DNA of 64,000 nt from positions 1 to 64,000 of the forward strand of contig DVKB01000032.1 in NCBI GenBank assembly GCA_018716305.1. The letters are read 5' to 3'. Shown piece after piece: positions 42,011 through 51,570 of the stretch. The notes beneath the pieces are model-generated. The model ran no database searches. It was not told the origin of the DNA and saw only the letters and a list, made by a program, of their open reading frames with translations. The translations under genes and the position numbers were made by a program. The first letter of the stretch is position 1, and each line of letters starts with the position of its first letter. Source of the stretch: Candidatus Scatomonas merdigallinarum (GTDB lineage: Bacteria > Bacillota > Clostridia > Lachnospirales > Lachnospiraceae).

Positions 42011-42879
42011 ACTTCCTCCTTCTCTGAGGCCGGAATACCCAGGATCTCATAGATCCCGAAGGCCACCCCGTCCTCCCGATTGGACCTGGTGATATAGTCT
42101 GCCGCCGCCAGGCAGGCCGGGGAAGCGTTTTCCACGGCAAAGCCGAATCCCGACGCTTCCAGCATATCAATGTCGTTGTCCGCGTCCCCGAAAGCCGCCG
42201 TCTCCTCTGCGGGGATTCCCAGCAGATCCCGGATAAATTTTAATCCTCCCGCTTTCCCGGCCTCCCGGGAAGCGGTCTCCACCCGGTTTTGCACGGAAGA
42301 AGTAATGTACAGGGGAAGGGCGGAATCCTGGAGTTTTTTCCACAGAGCCAGCCGCTTCTCCTCGTCTCCCAAAATCATGTCGATACCGTCCAGCTCTCCT
42401 CTGTGGAATCTGACGAAAGCCCGGATATCCTCCACCGGCTGCCGGGTACTCCGGATGTAATTGACCGCGTAGGGCATTGCTCCGAAGCGCACCGGATCTT
42501 CCACATACTCCCGCTGGGCGTAGGGAATCCCCTCCAGAAAAGTTTCCATGCCCAGGGTCATCCCCTCTGTGATCTCCAGGATCCCGTCCACGGCTTCCGG
42601 ATCCAGGGAGACCCTGCGGATGCAGACCCCGTCTCCCATGCGGTATACCGCGGCCCCGTTGCTGGTTACCGCGTACTCGATCCCCGGAATAGAGGTGACG
42701 CTCTCCGGCAGGGAACTGTAGGATCTGCCGCTGGCGATGACTACTTTTATACCCGCTCGGACGGCGTCCTCAATGGCCTTCCTGTTTGCTTCGCTGATCC
42801 CCTTGTCATCCCGGAGAGTGGTGCCGTCCAGATCCAGGACAATGCAGGATATCTTTTTCCGTCTCACGCTATCATTCAT
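42007..42879 (-). CDS. Cof-type HAD-superfamily phosphatase
   Basis: This 290-aa protein has HAD motif I (IVLDLDGTTL), motif II (VIASGRSYSSL) and motif III/IV (ETAAFGDADNDIDMLEASGF). A Cof-type C2B cap lies between. Such enzymes dephosphorylate sugar phosphates, nucleotides or cofactor precursors; the substrate is not predictable. It overlaps FliB by 8 nt and the nrdG-like gene by 4 nt. Confidence 0.9.
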   Translation of the reverse strand: MNDSVRRKKISCIVLDLDGTTLRDDKGISEANRKAIEDAVRAGIKVVIASGRSYSSLPESVTSIPGIEYAVTSNGAAVYRMGDGVCIRRVSLDPEAVDGILEITEGMTLGMETFLEGIPYAQREYVEDPVRFGAMPYAVNYIRSTRQPVEDIRAFVRFHRGELDGIDMILGDEEKRLALWKKLQDSALPLYITSSVQNRVETASREAGKAGGLKFIRDLLGIPAEETAAFGDADNDIDMLEASGFGFAVENASPACLAAADYITRSNREDGVAFGIYEILGIPASEKEEV

Positions 42880-43954
42880 CCTTTCCGGGTTCTCCCTCCA
42901 GAAACTGCCGGATCACTTCCATGTTTTCCGGACAGTATTCGATCTCTTTCGAATACAGTTTCACCGTAAAGATCCGGTCCGCCTCTGAAAACCCTCCTTT
43001 TTCCAGCCAAAGCCTGGTATCCATCAGCTGCAGGATCAGAAGGCTGGCTGCCGCAAACCTCACCGGAGGCAGAACGCAGCCGTCAAAGAGGGATTCCATA
43101 AAATACCGGTACAGAACATAGACCGCCAGGTGCTCGTACTCATATTCCCGGTTCCGGAAAGCCTCCAAAAAAACACGCCGCTGCTCCAGAAGCTCAGGCA
43201 GCTGCTCCATAAGGCTTTCCATGCGTCCTCCCCAGGTGCCGTCCAGGGATTCCAGATCCCGGTATATCTCCAGAAGTTCCAGGATCTCCTGCCGGGAGCC
43301 GTACCAGCTTCTCTCTGTTCCGGCAGCCTTCAGCCAGCTCTCCGGATCCGTTCCGGCCAGTTTCAGGATCTCTTCTGTATCCTCCTGTCTCACCGGCGGA
43401 TCCAGCCGTTCCGCGAACTTCAGGGCAGCCTCCATTCTCTGATCCATAGGGTAAGTTCTGTTCTGCAGGATGGAAAACAGCCGTTCTCTGGCCGCCAGCA
43501 GAGGCTTCAGCAGGGGATCTTCCTCCTCCGCCCCATTCCCCTGTTCTTCCAGAACAAATCGCAAAGGTTCCTTTCTCTGAAACAGCAGCCGGCAGACCTC
43601 CTCGCAGCAGATTCCCAGCCCCGCCTCCGTGTAGTCCCCGAACCACTGATAAAATCTGGGATGCTCCCGGCAGATATCGCAGAGCATGTCCTCCCCCAGC
43701 TGCAGATAGATCTCACAGAGATTTCTCTCATTTAGAAATGGGCATCTTCTCCCCGGGGCCAGGGCAAAGTAGGCTCCGTCCTCTTCCTCAGAGATCCGGG
43801 AACGGAGGAGCCTGCCGAAATTTCCCGGCACCTCCCTGTATTTTTTCAGGGTTTCCTCGTCCACCTCGATCTCCCAGCCCGCGCAGCAGGTATCCCGGCA
43901 GCGGGAGGCAATGCAGGCAAAGCCATCGTAAAAATCAGGTTTTAATAGTTTCAT
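42872..43954 (-). CDS. fliB: FliB-family (flagellin lysine-N-methylase) protein
   Basis: This 360-aa protein has the FliB cysteine pattern: CIASRCRDTCCAGWEIEVDE at the N-terminus, then CPFLNERNLCEIY and DMLCDICREHPRFY, a likely Fe-S or zinc site. In Salmonella FliB methylates flagellin lysines. No flagellar genes are in this window and many non-motile Lachnospiraceae carry homologues, so the target may differ. It sits inside a tightly packed minus-strand operon. Confidence 0.82.
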   Translation of the reverse strand: MKLLKPDFYDGFACIASRCRDTCCAGWEIEVDEETLKKYREVPGNFGRLLRSRISEEEDGAYFALAPGRRCPFLNERNLCEIYLQLGEDMLCDICREHPRFYQWFGDYTEAGLGICCEEVCRLLFQRKEPLRFVLEEQGNGAEEEDPLLKPLLAARERLFSILQNRTYPMDQRMEAALKFAERLDPPVRQEDTEEILKLAGTDPESWLKAAGTERSWYGSRQEILELLEIYRDLESLDGTWGGRMESLMEQLPELLEQRRVFLEAFRNREYEYEHLAVYVLYRYFMESLFDGCVLPPVRFAAASLLILQLMDTRLWLEKGGFSEADRIFTVKLYSKEIEYCPENMEVIRQFLEGEPGKDE

Positions 43955-43964
43955 GGATTTCCTT

Positions 43965-44576
43965 TCAGTCCGTGATCCACTCTACCCGGATCTCTTTCTG
44001 TCTTTTGGTGCACACGCAGAGCACGTAGTTCTCCCCCACATCCTCCTTCCAGAACCAGACACCTTCCGCGGTCCAGGGCAGGCGGCTGCGGATGATATTT
44101 CCCGCCTCCGGGGCTGTGGAAAATTTCCCGAAGCCGCCGTCAATGCCCTGACCGGTATATTTCACATAGCTTTCCTTGGCGGCCCAGATCTCAAAAAACC
44201 TCTGGTAAGGGGTGCCCTCCCGTCCGTTTTCCACGTAATCGCTTTCCTCCGGCTCAAAATGCCGGCCGGCCAGGCGCATCAGCCGCAGTTCCGCCTCTTT
44301 CCTGTTTTCTCCCCGTTTCCGGGTCCGCTCCTGAATATCCACGCCGATCCGCTCCCCGCTGAGGGCGCAGACCCAGTAGGGGCCGCTGTGGCTGATGGAG
44401 AGGAACAGCTCCGGATGGTGCAGGAAGAAGGGTTTCCCCTTCTTTCCCCGCAGCAGTTCCCAGGTGACCGGAGAGGCCTCGATGCCAAAGGCTCTTTGGG
44501 CCGCCAGAGCCAGCCTCTCCTCCGGTTCTCTGTAATCGTCATTATTAAAAATACATACAACTGTTTTCTGATCCAT
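43965..44576 (-). CDS. 4'-phosphopantetheinyl transferase (Sfp type)
   Basis: This 203-aa enzyme attaches phosphopantetheine to carrier proteins. The Mg/CoA site reads IGVDIQERT and the second motif is FFEIWAAKESYVKYTG, the W-x-x-KES signature. The length is near the Sfp group (about 225 aa) rather than AcpS (about 120 aa), so its natural target may be a secondary-metabolite carrier domain. None is encoded here. Confidence 0.88.
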   Translation of the reverse strand: MDQKTVVCIFNNDDYREPEERLALAAQRAFGIEASPVTWELLRGKKGKPFFLHHPELFLSISHSGPYWVCALSGERIGVDIQERTRKRGENRKEAELRLMRLAGRHFEPEESDYVENGREGTPYQRFFEIWAAKESYVKYTGQGIDGGFGKFSTAPEAGNIIRSRLPWTAEGVWFWKEDVGENYVLCVCTKRQKEIRVEWITD

Positions 44577-44578
44577 GA

Positions 44579-47500
44579 TTACTCCCCTTGGGGAAGGAAA
44601 TCGAAAAGGCTCAGCTGCCTGGGCTGCTGCTTTTTCCGGCTTCCCTCCGCTTTTTCTTTTTTACTGTATTCTTCCGGCACTTCCTCCCAGAATTCGGAAG
44701 GCTCCCCTGACGCTGTGAGCACCAGCTCCTCCCTGGCCCGGGTCATACCTACATAGAAAAGCCGCCGCTCTTCCTCTATATCCGCCGCTTCCTTTTCTGT
44801 CTCCAGGGGAAGCGTTCCTTTGCTGACCCCGCAGAGGATCACCGCCGGAAACTCCAGCCCTTTGGAGGCGTGGAGGGTCATAAGCCGCACCGCGTCCCCC
44901 CGGTAGGTTTTTCCGCCGCACCGCTGCAGGTCTCCCTCCTCCCCGGAGGCCAGGTTTTCCAGCAGTTCCTCCATATGCCCGCAGAGCACTGCCGCCCCCC
45001 GGAGCTGAAGCATGGCTGTGTTTTCTGCCAGATTCTGCTCCTCCATCCATTGATCCAGAATTTTTGCCGGTTTCCCTTTGGCCATCAGGGGCCGGAAATT
45101 TTCCTCCAGATGTTCCAGGACCGTCTCCGTCAGCGGGTTGTTTTCCCGGTCCAGCAGAAGCTCCGCCGCCAGGTGCCGGTCCGCCTCCGCGCCTTTTGCC
45201 AGATAGCGGAAAAAGGCGCAGGTTCCCCGGACTTTCGGATCCTCCAGAAAGCTTCCCCGGCCCGCGGCCACGTAGGGGATCCCCTCCTGGCGGAGCGTCT
45301 TCTCCAGCCGGTCCATCTGCCGATGAGTCCGGCAGAGAACCGCGATCTCCCCGAAGCTCCGGAGTTTTCTCTTTTCCTGATCTGCCCGCTGCTCCTGGGC
45401 CTCCAGCATATCCACCCCGCCTACCAGGCGGTTGATCTCCTTGGCCACAAACACCGCCTCCGCCGCCTTGCCGGAGGCCTGGACCATCCGCACCGGCTCT
45501 CCGCCGGCCCTAAAAGGTTTCAGATCCCGTTCCTCCCCGGGATTTCTCCGGATCACCGTCACCGCCGCCCGCAGGATCTCCGGGGTAGACCGGTAGTTGA
45601 TCCGCAGGGGGATCACTTCTGTTTCCGGGTGGTTGGCCTTCAGTTTTTCAAAACAGGCAGAATCCGAACCCCGGAAGCCGTAGATAGACTGATCCGGATC
45701 GCCGATGACAAACAGGGACTTTCCTCCCCGGTTCCAGGCCTCTGTAAGCCGGAACTGCGCCGGATTGCAGTCCTGAAATTCATCAATGAGCAGATAAGAA
45801 AAACGGCTCCTGTCACTGTCCTCTCTTTCAAAATATTCCGCGGCCCGCAGCAGAAGATCGTCAAAATCCAGCAACCCCTTTTCCTCCAGCCGCTTCTGGT
45901 AGTAAGTCCGGGCCTCCCGGGGGATCAAAGCAGAATCCCTGCCGGACTTGATCCGGGAGATCTCTCCTGTCAGCTTTCCGGCGCTGCAGGGCAGATGAAA
46001 AAGGGATACCGTCTCCTTGGCCAGCTCCAGGCATTCCATCCCTTCCGCCAGCTGTACCTCTTTCCCGACCTGTTTCAGGGCCTCCAGGGCCACGGAGTGG
46101 AAGGTGCCGATCTGCAGATTCCGCAGCCGCCGCTTTCCTCCCAGAGCTTTTTCCAGCCGTTCCCGAAGCTCCGATGCCGCTTTCCGGGTAAAGGTCACGG
46201 CGGTGATCTCCCTGGGCTTTACCTGTTTTTCCTGCAGAAGGTACAGGATCCGGGACACCAGGGTTTTGGTTTTGCCGGTGCCGGGTCCGGCGGTTACCGC
46301 CGTGTACCGGCTTTCGGACCGGACCGCCCGGAGCTGTTCCGGATTCAGCATCTCCCCGGAGGGCGCTCCCTGGGCCGGAGTTTCCCGGCGCTGTTCTCCC
46401 GCGGGTTCCTGTTCCCCGCCGGGTTTTCCGGTCTTCTCCCGGCTGGTTCCGCCATTCTCCGGCGCAGCGAAGGAGAAGCACAGCTGACCCTCTGTATTCT
46501 CCAGCTCTTCTTCTGTAAACAGGCGGATCTTTCCGTATTCTCCGTCGTATCCCGGTTCCCGGATCACCTGCCCGGCCCGGAGACGGCGGATGCCCTCCGC
46601 CACCCTCTCCCCGGCTTCCTGCCGGATCGCCTCCAGAGGGAGTTCTCTTAAAATGGCAAATTCCGTGCCCAATCGTTCCAGCATCCGCTCATACAGCCCC
46701 TGGACTTTTTTGCCGGAGGCCGCATGGCCCGTGGAGGCTCCGATGACCTCCGGCAGAGGCGCCAGGCTCTCAAAAGGCCTGGCCCCCTCTTTTACATATC
46801 CTTCCTGCCGGTCCGCCAGCTGCAGGATCCGATGGAAAACCCCCATGGTCAGCTTCTTTTTGCAGACCGGGCAGAGATTGCCTGCCGCTTCCGCCTCCCC
46901 GGGACTTAAGACCAAATGACATTTCCGGTGGCCGTCAAAATGGTATTTTCCCTCCTCGGGGAAAAATTCAATGGTCCCCTCCAGGCCCTGTCCCTTCTGG
47001 ATGGCGTCGTAAAGCCCCTGATAGGAGCAGTCTATATCCAGCAGGTTGGCCTCCCGGCCCAGCTTGGCCGGGGAATGGGCGTCCGAATTGGAAATGAGCT
47101 GCAGGCCGTCCAGGGCGGACAGCATCCAATTCATGGGAGGATCCGAGGAAAGCCCCGTCTCCACCGCGTGGATGTAAGGGGTCAGTTCCTCAAAGCATTC
47201 CTCCAGGGTATCAAAGCCGGAAAAGGCTCCGAACAGGGAAAAATGAGGGGTCCAGATATGGGCCGGCACGAACATGGCCTCCGGACAGGTCTCCAGGGCC
47301 AGTTCCAGCAGATCATGGCAGGGCAGGCCCAGAATGGGCCGCCCGTCGGAGTGGATGTTGCCGATGGACTCCAGCCGCCGGGACAGCTCCTCCGCCTCCT
47401 CCAGCCCCGGCAGCAGGATCAGGCTGTGGACCTTCCGGGTCTTTCCGTCCTTCTTGTAAATGGAGCTGATCTCCCCGGAGACCACAAATCGGGGCTCCTG

Positions 47501-47746
47501 CTGTCCCGGAACCTCCCCGCCGGAGATCCGGTACTCTTTTTTCAGCCGGTACAGCCCCTGCTCCGCAGGCTCCAGCTTTTCTTTCAGTTCCTCCCGCCAG
47601 GCGGGATGGGTAAAATCTCCCGTTCCCAGGTAACGGATGCCCTTCCTTGCCGCCTGATAGGCCAGCATCTCCGGATTTCCGTCTTTGCTGGTGGCCCGGG
47701 AGAAACGGGAATGTATGTGCAGATCCGCAATTTCCGCGTGTTTCAT
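44579..47746 (-). CDS. EndoQ-UvrD fusion: PHP-type deaminated-base endonuclease joined to a superfamily I helicase
   Basis: This is a 1055-aa two-part protein. Residues about 1-400 match endonuclease Q, a PHP nuclease that nicks 5' of deaminated bases. Metal ligands are in IADLHIHSRFS, GTGDFTHPAW, VPAHIWTPHFSLFG and SNSDAHSPAKLG, followed by a Cys site (CPVCKK). Residues about 470-1020 are a UvrD/Rep helicase: Walker A AGPGTGKTKT, LLIDEFQDCN, GDPDQSIYGFRG and VRLMTLHASKGLEFP. The linker is Gly/Glu rich. It follows xdhA and precedes the phosphopantetheinyl transferase by 2 nt. Confidence 0.86.
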   Translation of the reverse strand: MKHAEIADLHIHSRFSRATSKDGNPEMLAYQAARKGIRYLGTGDFTHPAWREELKEKLEPAEQGLYRLKKEYRISGGEVPGQQEPRFVVSGEISSIYKKDGKTRKVHSLILLPGLEEAEELSRRLESIGNIHSDGRPILGLPCHDLLELALETCPEAMFVPAHIWTPHFSLFGAFSGFDTLEECFEELTPYIHAVETGLSSDPPMNWMLSALDGLQLISNSDAHSPAKLGREANLLDIDCSYQGLYDAIQKGQGLEGTIEFFPEEGKYHFDGHRKCHLVLSPGEAEAAGNLCPVCKKKLTMGVFHRILQLADRQEGYVKEGARPFESLAPLPEVIGASTGHAASGKKVQGLYERMLERLGTEFAILRELPLEAIRQEAGERVAEGIRRLRAGQVIREPGYDGEYGKIRLFTEEELENTEGQLCFSFAAPENGGTSREKTGKPGGEQEPAGEQRRETPAQGAPSGEMLNPEQLRAVRSESRYTAVTAGPGTGKTKTLVSRILYLLQEKQVKPREITAVTFTRKAASELRERLEKALGGKRRLRNLQIGTFHSVALEALKQVGKEVQLAEGMECLELAKETVSLFHLPCSAGKLTGEISRIKSGRDSALIPREARTYYQKRLEEKGLLDFDDLLLRAAEYFEREDSDRSRFSYLLIDEFQDCNPAQFRLTEAWNRGGKSLFVIGDPDQSIYGFRGSDSACFEKLKANHPETEVIPLRINYRSTPEILRAAVTVIRRNPGEERDLKPFRAGGEPVRMVQASGKAAEAVFVAKEINRLVGGVDMLEAQEQRADQEKRKLRSFGEIAVLCRTHRQMDRLEKTLRQEGIPYVAAGRGSFLEDPKVRGTCAFFRYLAKGAEADRHLAAELLLDRENNPLTETVLEHLEENFRPLMAKGKPAKILDQWMEEQNLAENTAMLQLRGAAVLCGHMEELLENLASGEEGDLQRCGGKTYRGDAVRLMTLHASKGLEFPAVILCGVSKGTLPLETEKEAADIEEERRLFYVGMTRAREELVLTASGEPSEFWEEVPEEYSKKEKAEGSRKKQQPRQLSLFDFLPQGE

Positions 47747-47780
47747 GAATCTCGTCTTCTTTCGTCTGCCGATGTATTTA

Positions 47781-50087
47781 TTATTCGTCTCCTATGACTC
47801 CTGTCTTTCCCCGGGCCACAGCCATGGCGATCTTCTCGCTGGTGGCCGGCAGGGAATGGAACCAGCAGCCTGTGGCGTTGGCGATGGCGTGGACCAGAGC
47901 CGGCGCCGGGGTGTTGATGACGATCTCCCCGATGGATTTGGCCCCGAAGGGTCCTGTGGGTTCATAGCTGCTCTGGAATTCCACCTGCAGTTTTCCCATA
48001 TCCAGCCGGGTAGGGATCTTGTACTGCATAAAGGAATTATTTCGGAGTTTTCCTTCCGGGGAATACTGGATGTTCTCAAACAGGGTCATGCCCATGGCCT
48101 GCACCAGGCCTCCTTCCACCTGGATCCTGGCCAGGTTGGGATTGATGGGCGTTCCGCAGTCCACCACCGCCGCGTAGTTCAGGATCCTGACCTCCCCGGT
48201 CTCCTTGTCCAGCTCGATCTCCACGGCTCCCGCCATAAAAGGCGGGGGAGAGATAGGCGAACTGTTGCTGACCGTGATCTCCAGGGCATGAGTATTGCCG
48301 CACATGGAACGGGTGGCAATGTCCACCAGAGAGATCTCCCGGCTCTCGTCCCCCAGGGCGTAAACCCGGCGGCCGTCAAATTCCAGTTCCTCCGCCGGCA
48401 GTTCCAGGGCTCTGCTCCCCTCCTCCAGGATCAGCTCCCGCAGCTGCCGGCCGGCCTTTTCCACAGCCTTGCCGGTAATGTAAGTGGTACTGGAGGCGTA
48501 GGATCCGGAATCGTAGGGAGAAGTATCCGTATCCGCCGCCGACACGGAGATCTGGTCCAGCTCACAGTCCAGACACTCCGCGGCGATCTGGGCCAGAATG
48601 GTGTCGCAGCCGGTTCCCATATCCGCGGAACCGATGGACAGCATGTAGCCTCCATCGTCATTTAATTTCAAAGTAGCCGAGCCTACATCCACCCCGGAAA
48701 TGCCCGAGCCCTGCATACCCATGGCCAGACCCACGCTGCGGATTTTCCCGTTTCCCAGGTCTTTTGCCGGGTACTTTTCCTCCCAGCCGATGAGTTCCTT
48801 TACCCTGGTAAAACACCGGTCCAGGGCGCAGCTGTTGGTGGTCTGGGCGGAGTCGTAGGAAGTCATCACGTCCCCTTCCCGGACCATGTTGATCTCCCGC
48901 AGCCGGGCCGGATCCATGTGAAGCTTCGCCGCCAGCTCGTTCACAGCCGTCTCCACAGCGAAGATCCCCTGGGTGGCCCCGTAGCCCCGGTAGGCGCCGG
49001 CGGACATGACGTTGGTGTACACCACGTCATAGACAAACCGGTGGGCCTCCAGGTTCCGGTACAGGGAAATGGATTTTGTCCCGGACAGTCCCACGGTGGT
49101 GGGACCGTGCTCCCCGTAGGCGCCGGTATTGGAAAGGGTATGGACGTCAATGGCCCGGATCCTTCCGTCGGTTCCCGCCCCGATGCGCACCTTTACCTCC
49201 ATTTCATGGCGGGGGGAGGAGGCGGTCATACTCTCCTCCCGGGTAAAGATCAGCCGGGAAGGCTTTTTGGTCATCCAGGTCACAAAGGCCGGAAATACCT
49301 CCGCCACCACCGTCTGTTTGGCGCCGAAGCCGCCGCCGATGCGGGCTTTGGTCACCCGGATCCGGGTCTTGGGGATCCCCAAGGCGTTGGAGAGGATCCT
49401 CCGCACATGAAAGACGATCTGGGTGGAGCTTACCACGTTCAGTCTCCCGTAGGTATCGATGCTGCAGTAGGTGCGGAAGGTCTCCATCATGGACTGCTGG
49501 GCCGCCAGGGTGTGATAGGTCCCCTCCACGGTCACAGGACAGTCTGCCAGCACCTGCTCCACATCCCCTTTTTCCGAACCGCCGCTGGCGCAGAGATTTC
49601 GCTTGTTGTCGGCTCCTACCGGGCAGAGGGACTTCCAGTCCTCCTCCGGGTGGACCAGCAGTTCATTATCCTTGGCCTGCCGGAAATCCAGCAGGGCCGG
49701 CAGCACCTGGTAAGTCACTTTTATGAGTTTCAGGGCTTTTTCCGCCGCCGCTTCTGTCTCCGCGGCCACAATGGCCACCGGATCTCCCACATAGCGGACG
49801 TGCCGGTCCAGGATCAGCCGGTCATAGGGGCTGGGTTCCGGGTAGGTCTGTCCGGCCATGGTAAACCGCTGCCCGGGCACATCCTCCCAGGTGTAGACCG
49901 CCTCCACCCCGGGCACCCCCTTGGCTTTTTCCGTATGGATCTCCTCCACCAGGGCGTTGGCGTGGGGGCTCCGCAGAAGCTTCACCACCAGCGTGCCTGC
50001 CGGGATCTGATCCTCCAGGAACACCGGCTTGCCCGTCACCAGAGCCATGGCGTCTTTTTTCCGCAAAGGCTGATTGACAACTCTCAC
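47781..50087 (-). CDS. xdhA: Xanthine dehydrogenase-type molybdenum-binding subunit
   Basis: This 768-aa large subunit belongs to the molybdenum hydroxylase family. It has VTGKPVFLEDQIPAG at the start, GGGFGAKQTVVAEVFPAFVT, SAGAYRGYGATQGIFA, and the catalytic glutamate in GPFGAKSIGEIVINTP. Clostridial members of this family oxidise xanthine, purines or nicotinate; the exact substrate is not shown. It overlaps the 2Fe-2S subunit gene by 4 nt. No cofactor-insertion genes lie alongside. Confidence 0.88.
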   Translation of the reverse strand: MRVVNQPLRKKDAMALVTGKPVFLEDQIPAGTLVVKLLRSPHANALVEEIHTEKAKGVPGVEAVYTWEDVPGQRFTMAGQTYPEPSPYDRLILDRHVRYVGDPVAIVAAETEAAAEKALKLIKVTYQVLPALLDFRQAKDNELLVHPEEDWKSLCPVGADNKRNLCASGGSEKGDVEQVLADCPVTVEGTYHTLAAQQSMMETFRTYCSIDTYGRLNVVSSTQIVFHVRRILSNALGIPKTRIRVTKARIGGGFGAKQTVVAEVFPAFVTWMTKKPSRLIFTREESMTASSPRHEMEVKVRIGAGTDGRIRAIDVHTLSNTGAYGEHGPTTVGLSGTKSISLYRNLEAHRFVYDVVYTNVMSAGAYRGYGATQGIFAVETAVNELAAKLHMDPARLREINMVREGDVMTSYDSAQTTNSCALDRCFTRVKELIGWEEKYPAKDLGNGKIRSVGLAMGMQGSGISGVDVGSATLKLNDDGGYMLSIGSADMGTGCDTILAQIAAECLDCELDQISVSAADTDTSPYDSGSYASSTTYITGKAVEKAGRQLRELILEEGSRALELPAEELEFDGRRVYALGDESREISLVDIATRSMCGNTHALEITVSNSSPISPPPFMAGAVEIELDKETGEVRILNYAAVVDCGTPINPNLARIQVEGGLVQAMGMTLFENIQYSPEGKLRNNSFMQYKIPTRLDMGKLQVEFQSSYEPTGPFGAKSIGEIVINTPAPALVHAIANATGCWFHSLPATSEKIAMAVARGKTGVIGDE

Positions 50088-50566
50088 TGCAGGCCTCCTT
50101 TCTTTCCGGAGCGCCCGTGCTTCTGCTCCAGAAAATTCCGCAGTCCCCGCAGCTGTCCTTCATAGCCGGAACAGCGGCAGAGATTTCCCGCCAGATATTC
50201 CAGGATCTCCTGATCCGAGGGATCCGGGTTCTCCCGGAACAGGGCGATGGCGTTGAGAATATATCCCGGATTGCAGAAACCGCACTGCTCCGCTCCCTGG
50301 TCCGCGATAAAAGCTCCCAGCTCCGCCGCTTCCTCCTGAAGTCCCTCCAGGGTCTCCACGGCGGCCCCGTCCGCCCGGGCCGCCAGCACCGAGCAGGACA
50401 GCACCGGTTTTCCGTTGAGGATCACTGTGCAGAGCCCGCAGTTGGAGGTTTCGCAGCCTCTCTTTACGCTGGCGCAGCCATGGCTCCGCACCAGATCCAG
50501 CAGCAGCATATCCGGCCGGATCTCCTCCTGTATGTTCTTCCCGTTCAGTTTCATCTGTATCTTCAA
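50084..50566 (-). CDS. xdhC: Molybdenum hydroxylase 2Fe-2S subunit
   Basis: This 160-aa subunit carries electrons from the molybdenum centre. It has two [2Fe-2S] clusters: a plant-type set in GCASVKRGCETSNCGLCTV and a second in QCGFCNPGYILNA plus GNLCRCSGYEGQ. It overlaps both neighbouring subunit genes by 4 nt (ATGA), so the three are translationally coupled. In this operon the order is FAD, 2Fe-2S, molybdenum subunit. Confidence 0.93.
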   Translation of the reverse strand: MKIQMKLNGKNIQEEIRPDMLLLDLVRSHGCASVKRGCETSNCGLCTVILNGKPVLSCSVLAARADGAAVETLEGLQEEAAELGAFIADQGAEQCGFCNPGYILNAIALFRENPDPSDQEILEYLAGNLCRCSGYEGQLRGLRNFLEQKHGRSGKKGGLQ

Positions 50567-51396
50567 AGCTCCGCGCCTCCCTTCCCGGCGGATGCCAGCT
50601 TCTGCAGTTCCATCAGGCCTCTGCGGCCCAGCACCCGCGCCAGGTGGCTCCGGTATTCCCGGCTGCCCCGCATGTTGCTTCCCACGGGCACCTGCTCCGC
50701 GGCTGCGTTCATGCAGGCGGCTGCCTCCGCTTCCGTCAGGGTTCCCCCCAGGATCTTCTGCCGCAGGCTCTCCTCCATGGGCAGAGCCATGGCTGCCAGG
50801 GGCCTGGCTCCGAAGACCAGTTTTCCCCCTGTCTCCTCCAGGGACACAGCCCCGTTCAGCACCGGAAAATCCGTCCTGCTGTTCCGGTGGGCCTGATAGA
50901 CCATGTGGAAGCCCGGCTGTTTCCGGATCCGGATCTCCTCCAGGATGTCCCGGTCCCTTTTCCGGGTCAGAAAATCCCCCAGAGGAATCTCTCCTGCCCG
51001 GTACAGTTTCACGTAGGTATCCATGGCCAGCAGCACCGTCAGCACATCGGAAAACCCGAACCGGCCAAAGACGCTGCCCCCCGCCGTGGCCAGGTTCCGG
51101 AACTGGACGCCCACGATGTCCCGGAGGGCCGCCCCCAGGGCCCCTTCCGTGTAGCGGTCCAGTCCCTGGTGGAGCTCCAGCTCCCGCAGGGTCACCATGG
51201 CGCCGACGCGGAAATTTTCCCCGTCCTCCCGGATCCTATCCAGACCCAGGCCGGACAGGTCGATGGCCATTCCCACATTTTTATGGCTCATTTTCAGCCA
51301 GAGCATGCCGCCTATGACGCAGCTGCTTTTTTTCTGATTCCACTCATACGCCTGGGCCAGGCTTTCCGGCCGCGCGTACTCTTTGATCTTCAGCAT
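50563..51396 (-). CDS. xdhB: Molybdenum hydroxylase FAD-binding subunit
   Basis: This 277-aa flavin subunit passes electrons to NAD or another acceptor. The start KIKEYARPESLAQAYEWNQ and the FAD loop QFRNLATAGGSVFGRFGFSD (in place of the usual RNxATIGGN) mark the family, with ALRDIVG before it. The C-terminal CO-dehydrogenase-flavoprotein domain is present. It is first in the operon, with a good promoter at 51458-51486. Confidence 0.9.
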   Translation of the reverse strand: MLKIKEYARPESLAQAYEWNQKKSSCVIGGMLWLKMSHKNVGMAIDLSGLGLDRIREDGENFRVGAMVTLRELELHQGLDRYTEGALGAALRDIVGVQFRNLATAGGSVFGRFGFSDVLTVLLAMDTYVKLYRAGEIPLGDFLTRKRDRDILEEIRIRKQPGFHMVYQAHRNSRTDFPVLNGAVSLEETGGKLVFGARPLAAMALPMEESLRQKILGGTLTEAEAAACMNAAAEQVPVGSNMRGSREYRSHLARVLGRRGLMELQKLASAGKGGAEL

Positions 51397-51446
51397 CTCG
51401 CAATCCTCTTTCTTCTATGTTCCGGGCCCGGAAAGAGCCTGGAGTT

Positions 51447-51569
51447 TCACGGTAAAAAGTATAGCGTAAATCCCCGGGAATGTACAGTGCTTCCCTTGGA
51501 AATATGCACATGAATCGGCTCGACTGGACGGTTTTCATTTGTCCAGAAATATATCCAATACTCTCCCAT
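51447..51569 (-). pseudogene. Truncated DUF4160 gene (N-terminal fragment)
   Basis: A 40-codon frame starts at the ATG 51569, one nt after the stop of the upstream 90-aa gene. It encodes YWIYFWTNENRPVEPIHVHI, the F-x-N-E...P-HVH core of DUF4160 proteins, then loses the match and stops. The rest of the gene is replaced by the xdh promoter region. The missing part implies a deletion or insertion endpoint near 51500. Confidence 0.62.
51458..51486 (-). promoter_or_regulatory. Probable promoter of xdhB-xdhC-xdhA
   Basis: TGTACA (51481-51486), a 17-nt spacer and TATACT (51458-51463) lie about 60 nt upstream of xdhB, within the DUF4160 fragment. Confidence 0.6.
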
Positions 51570-51570
51570 T

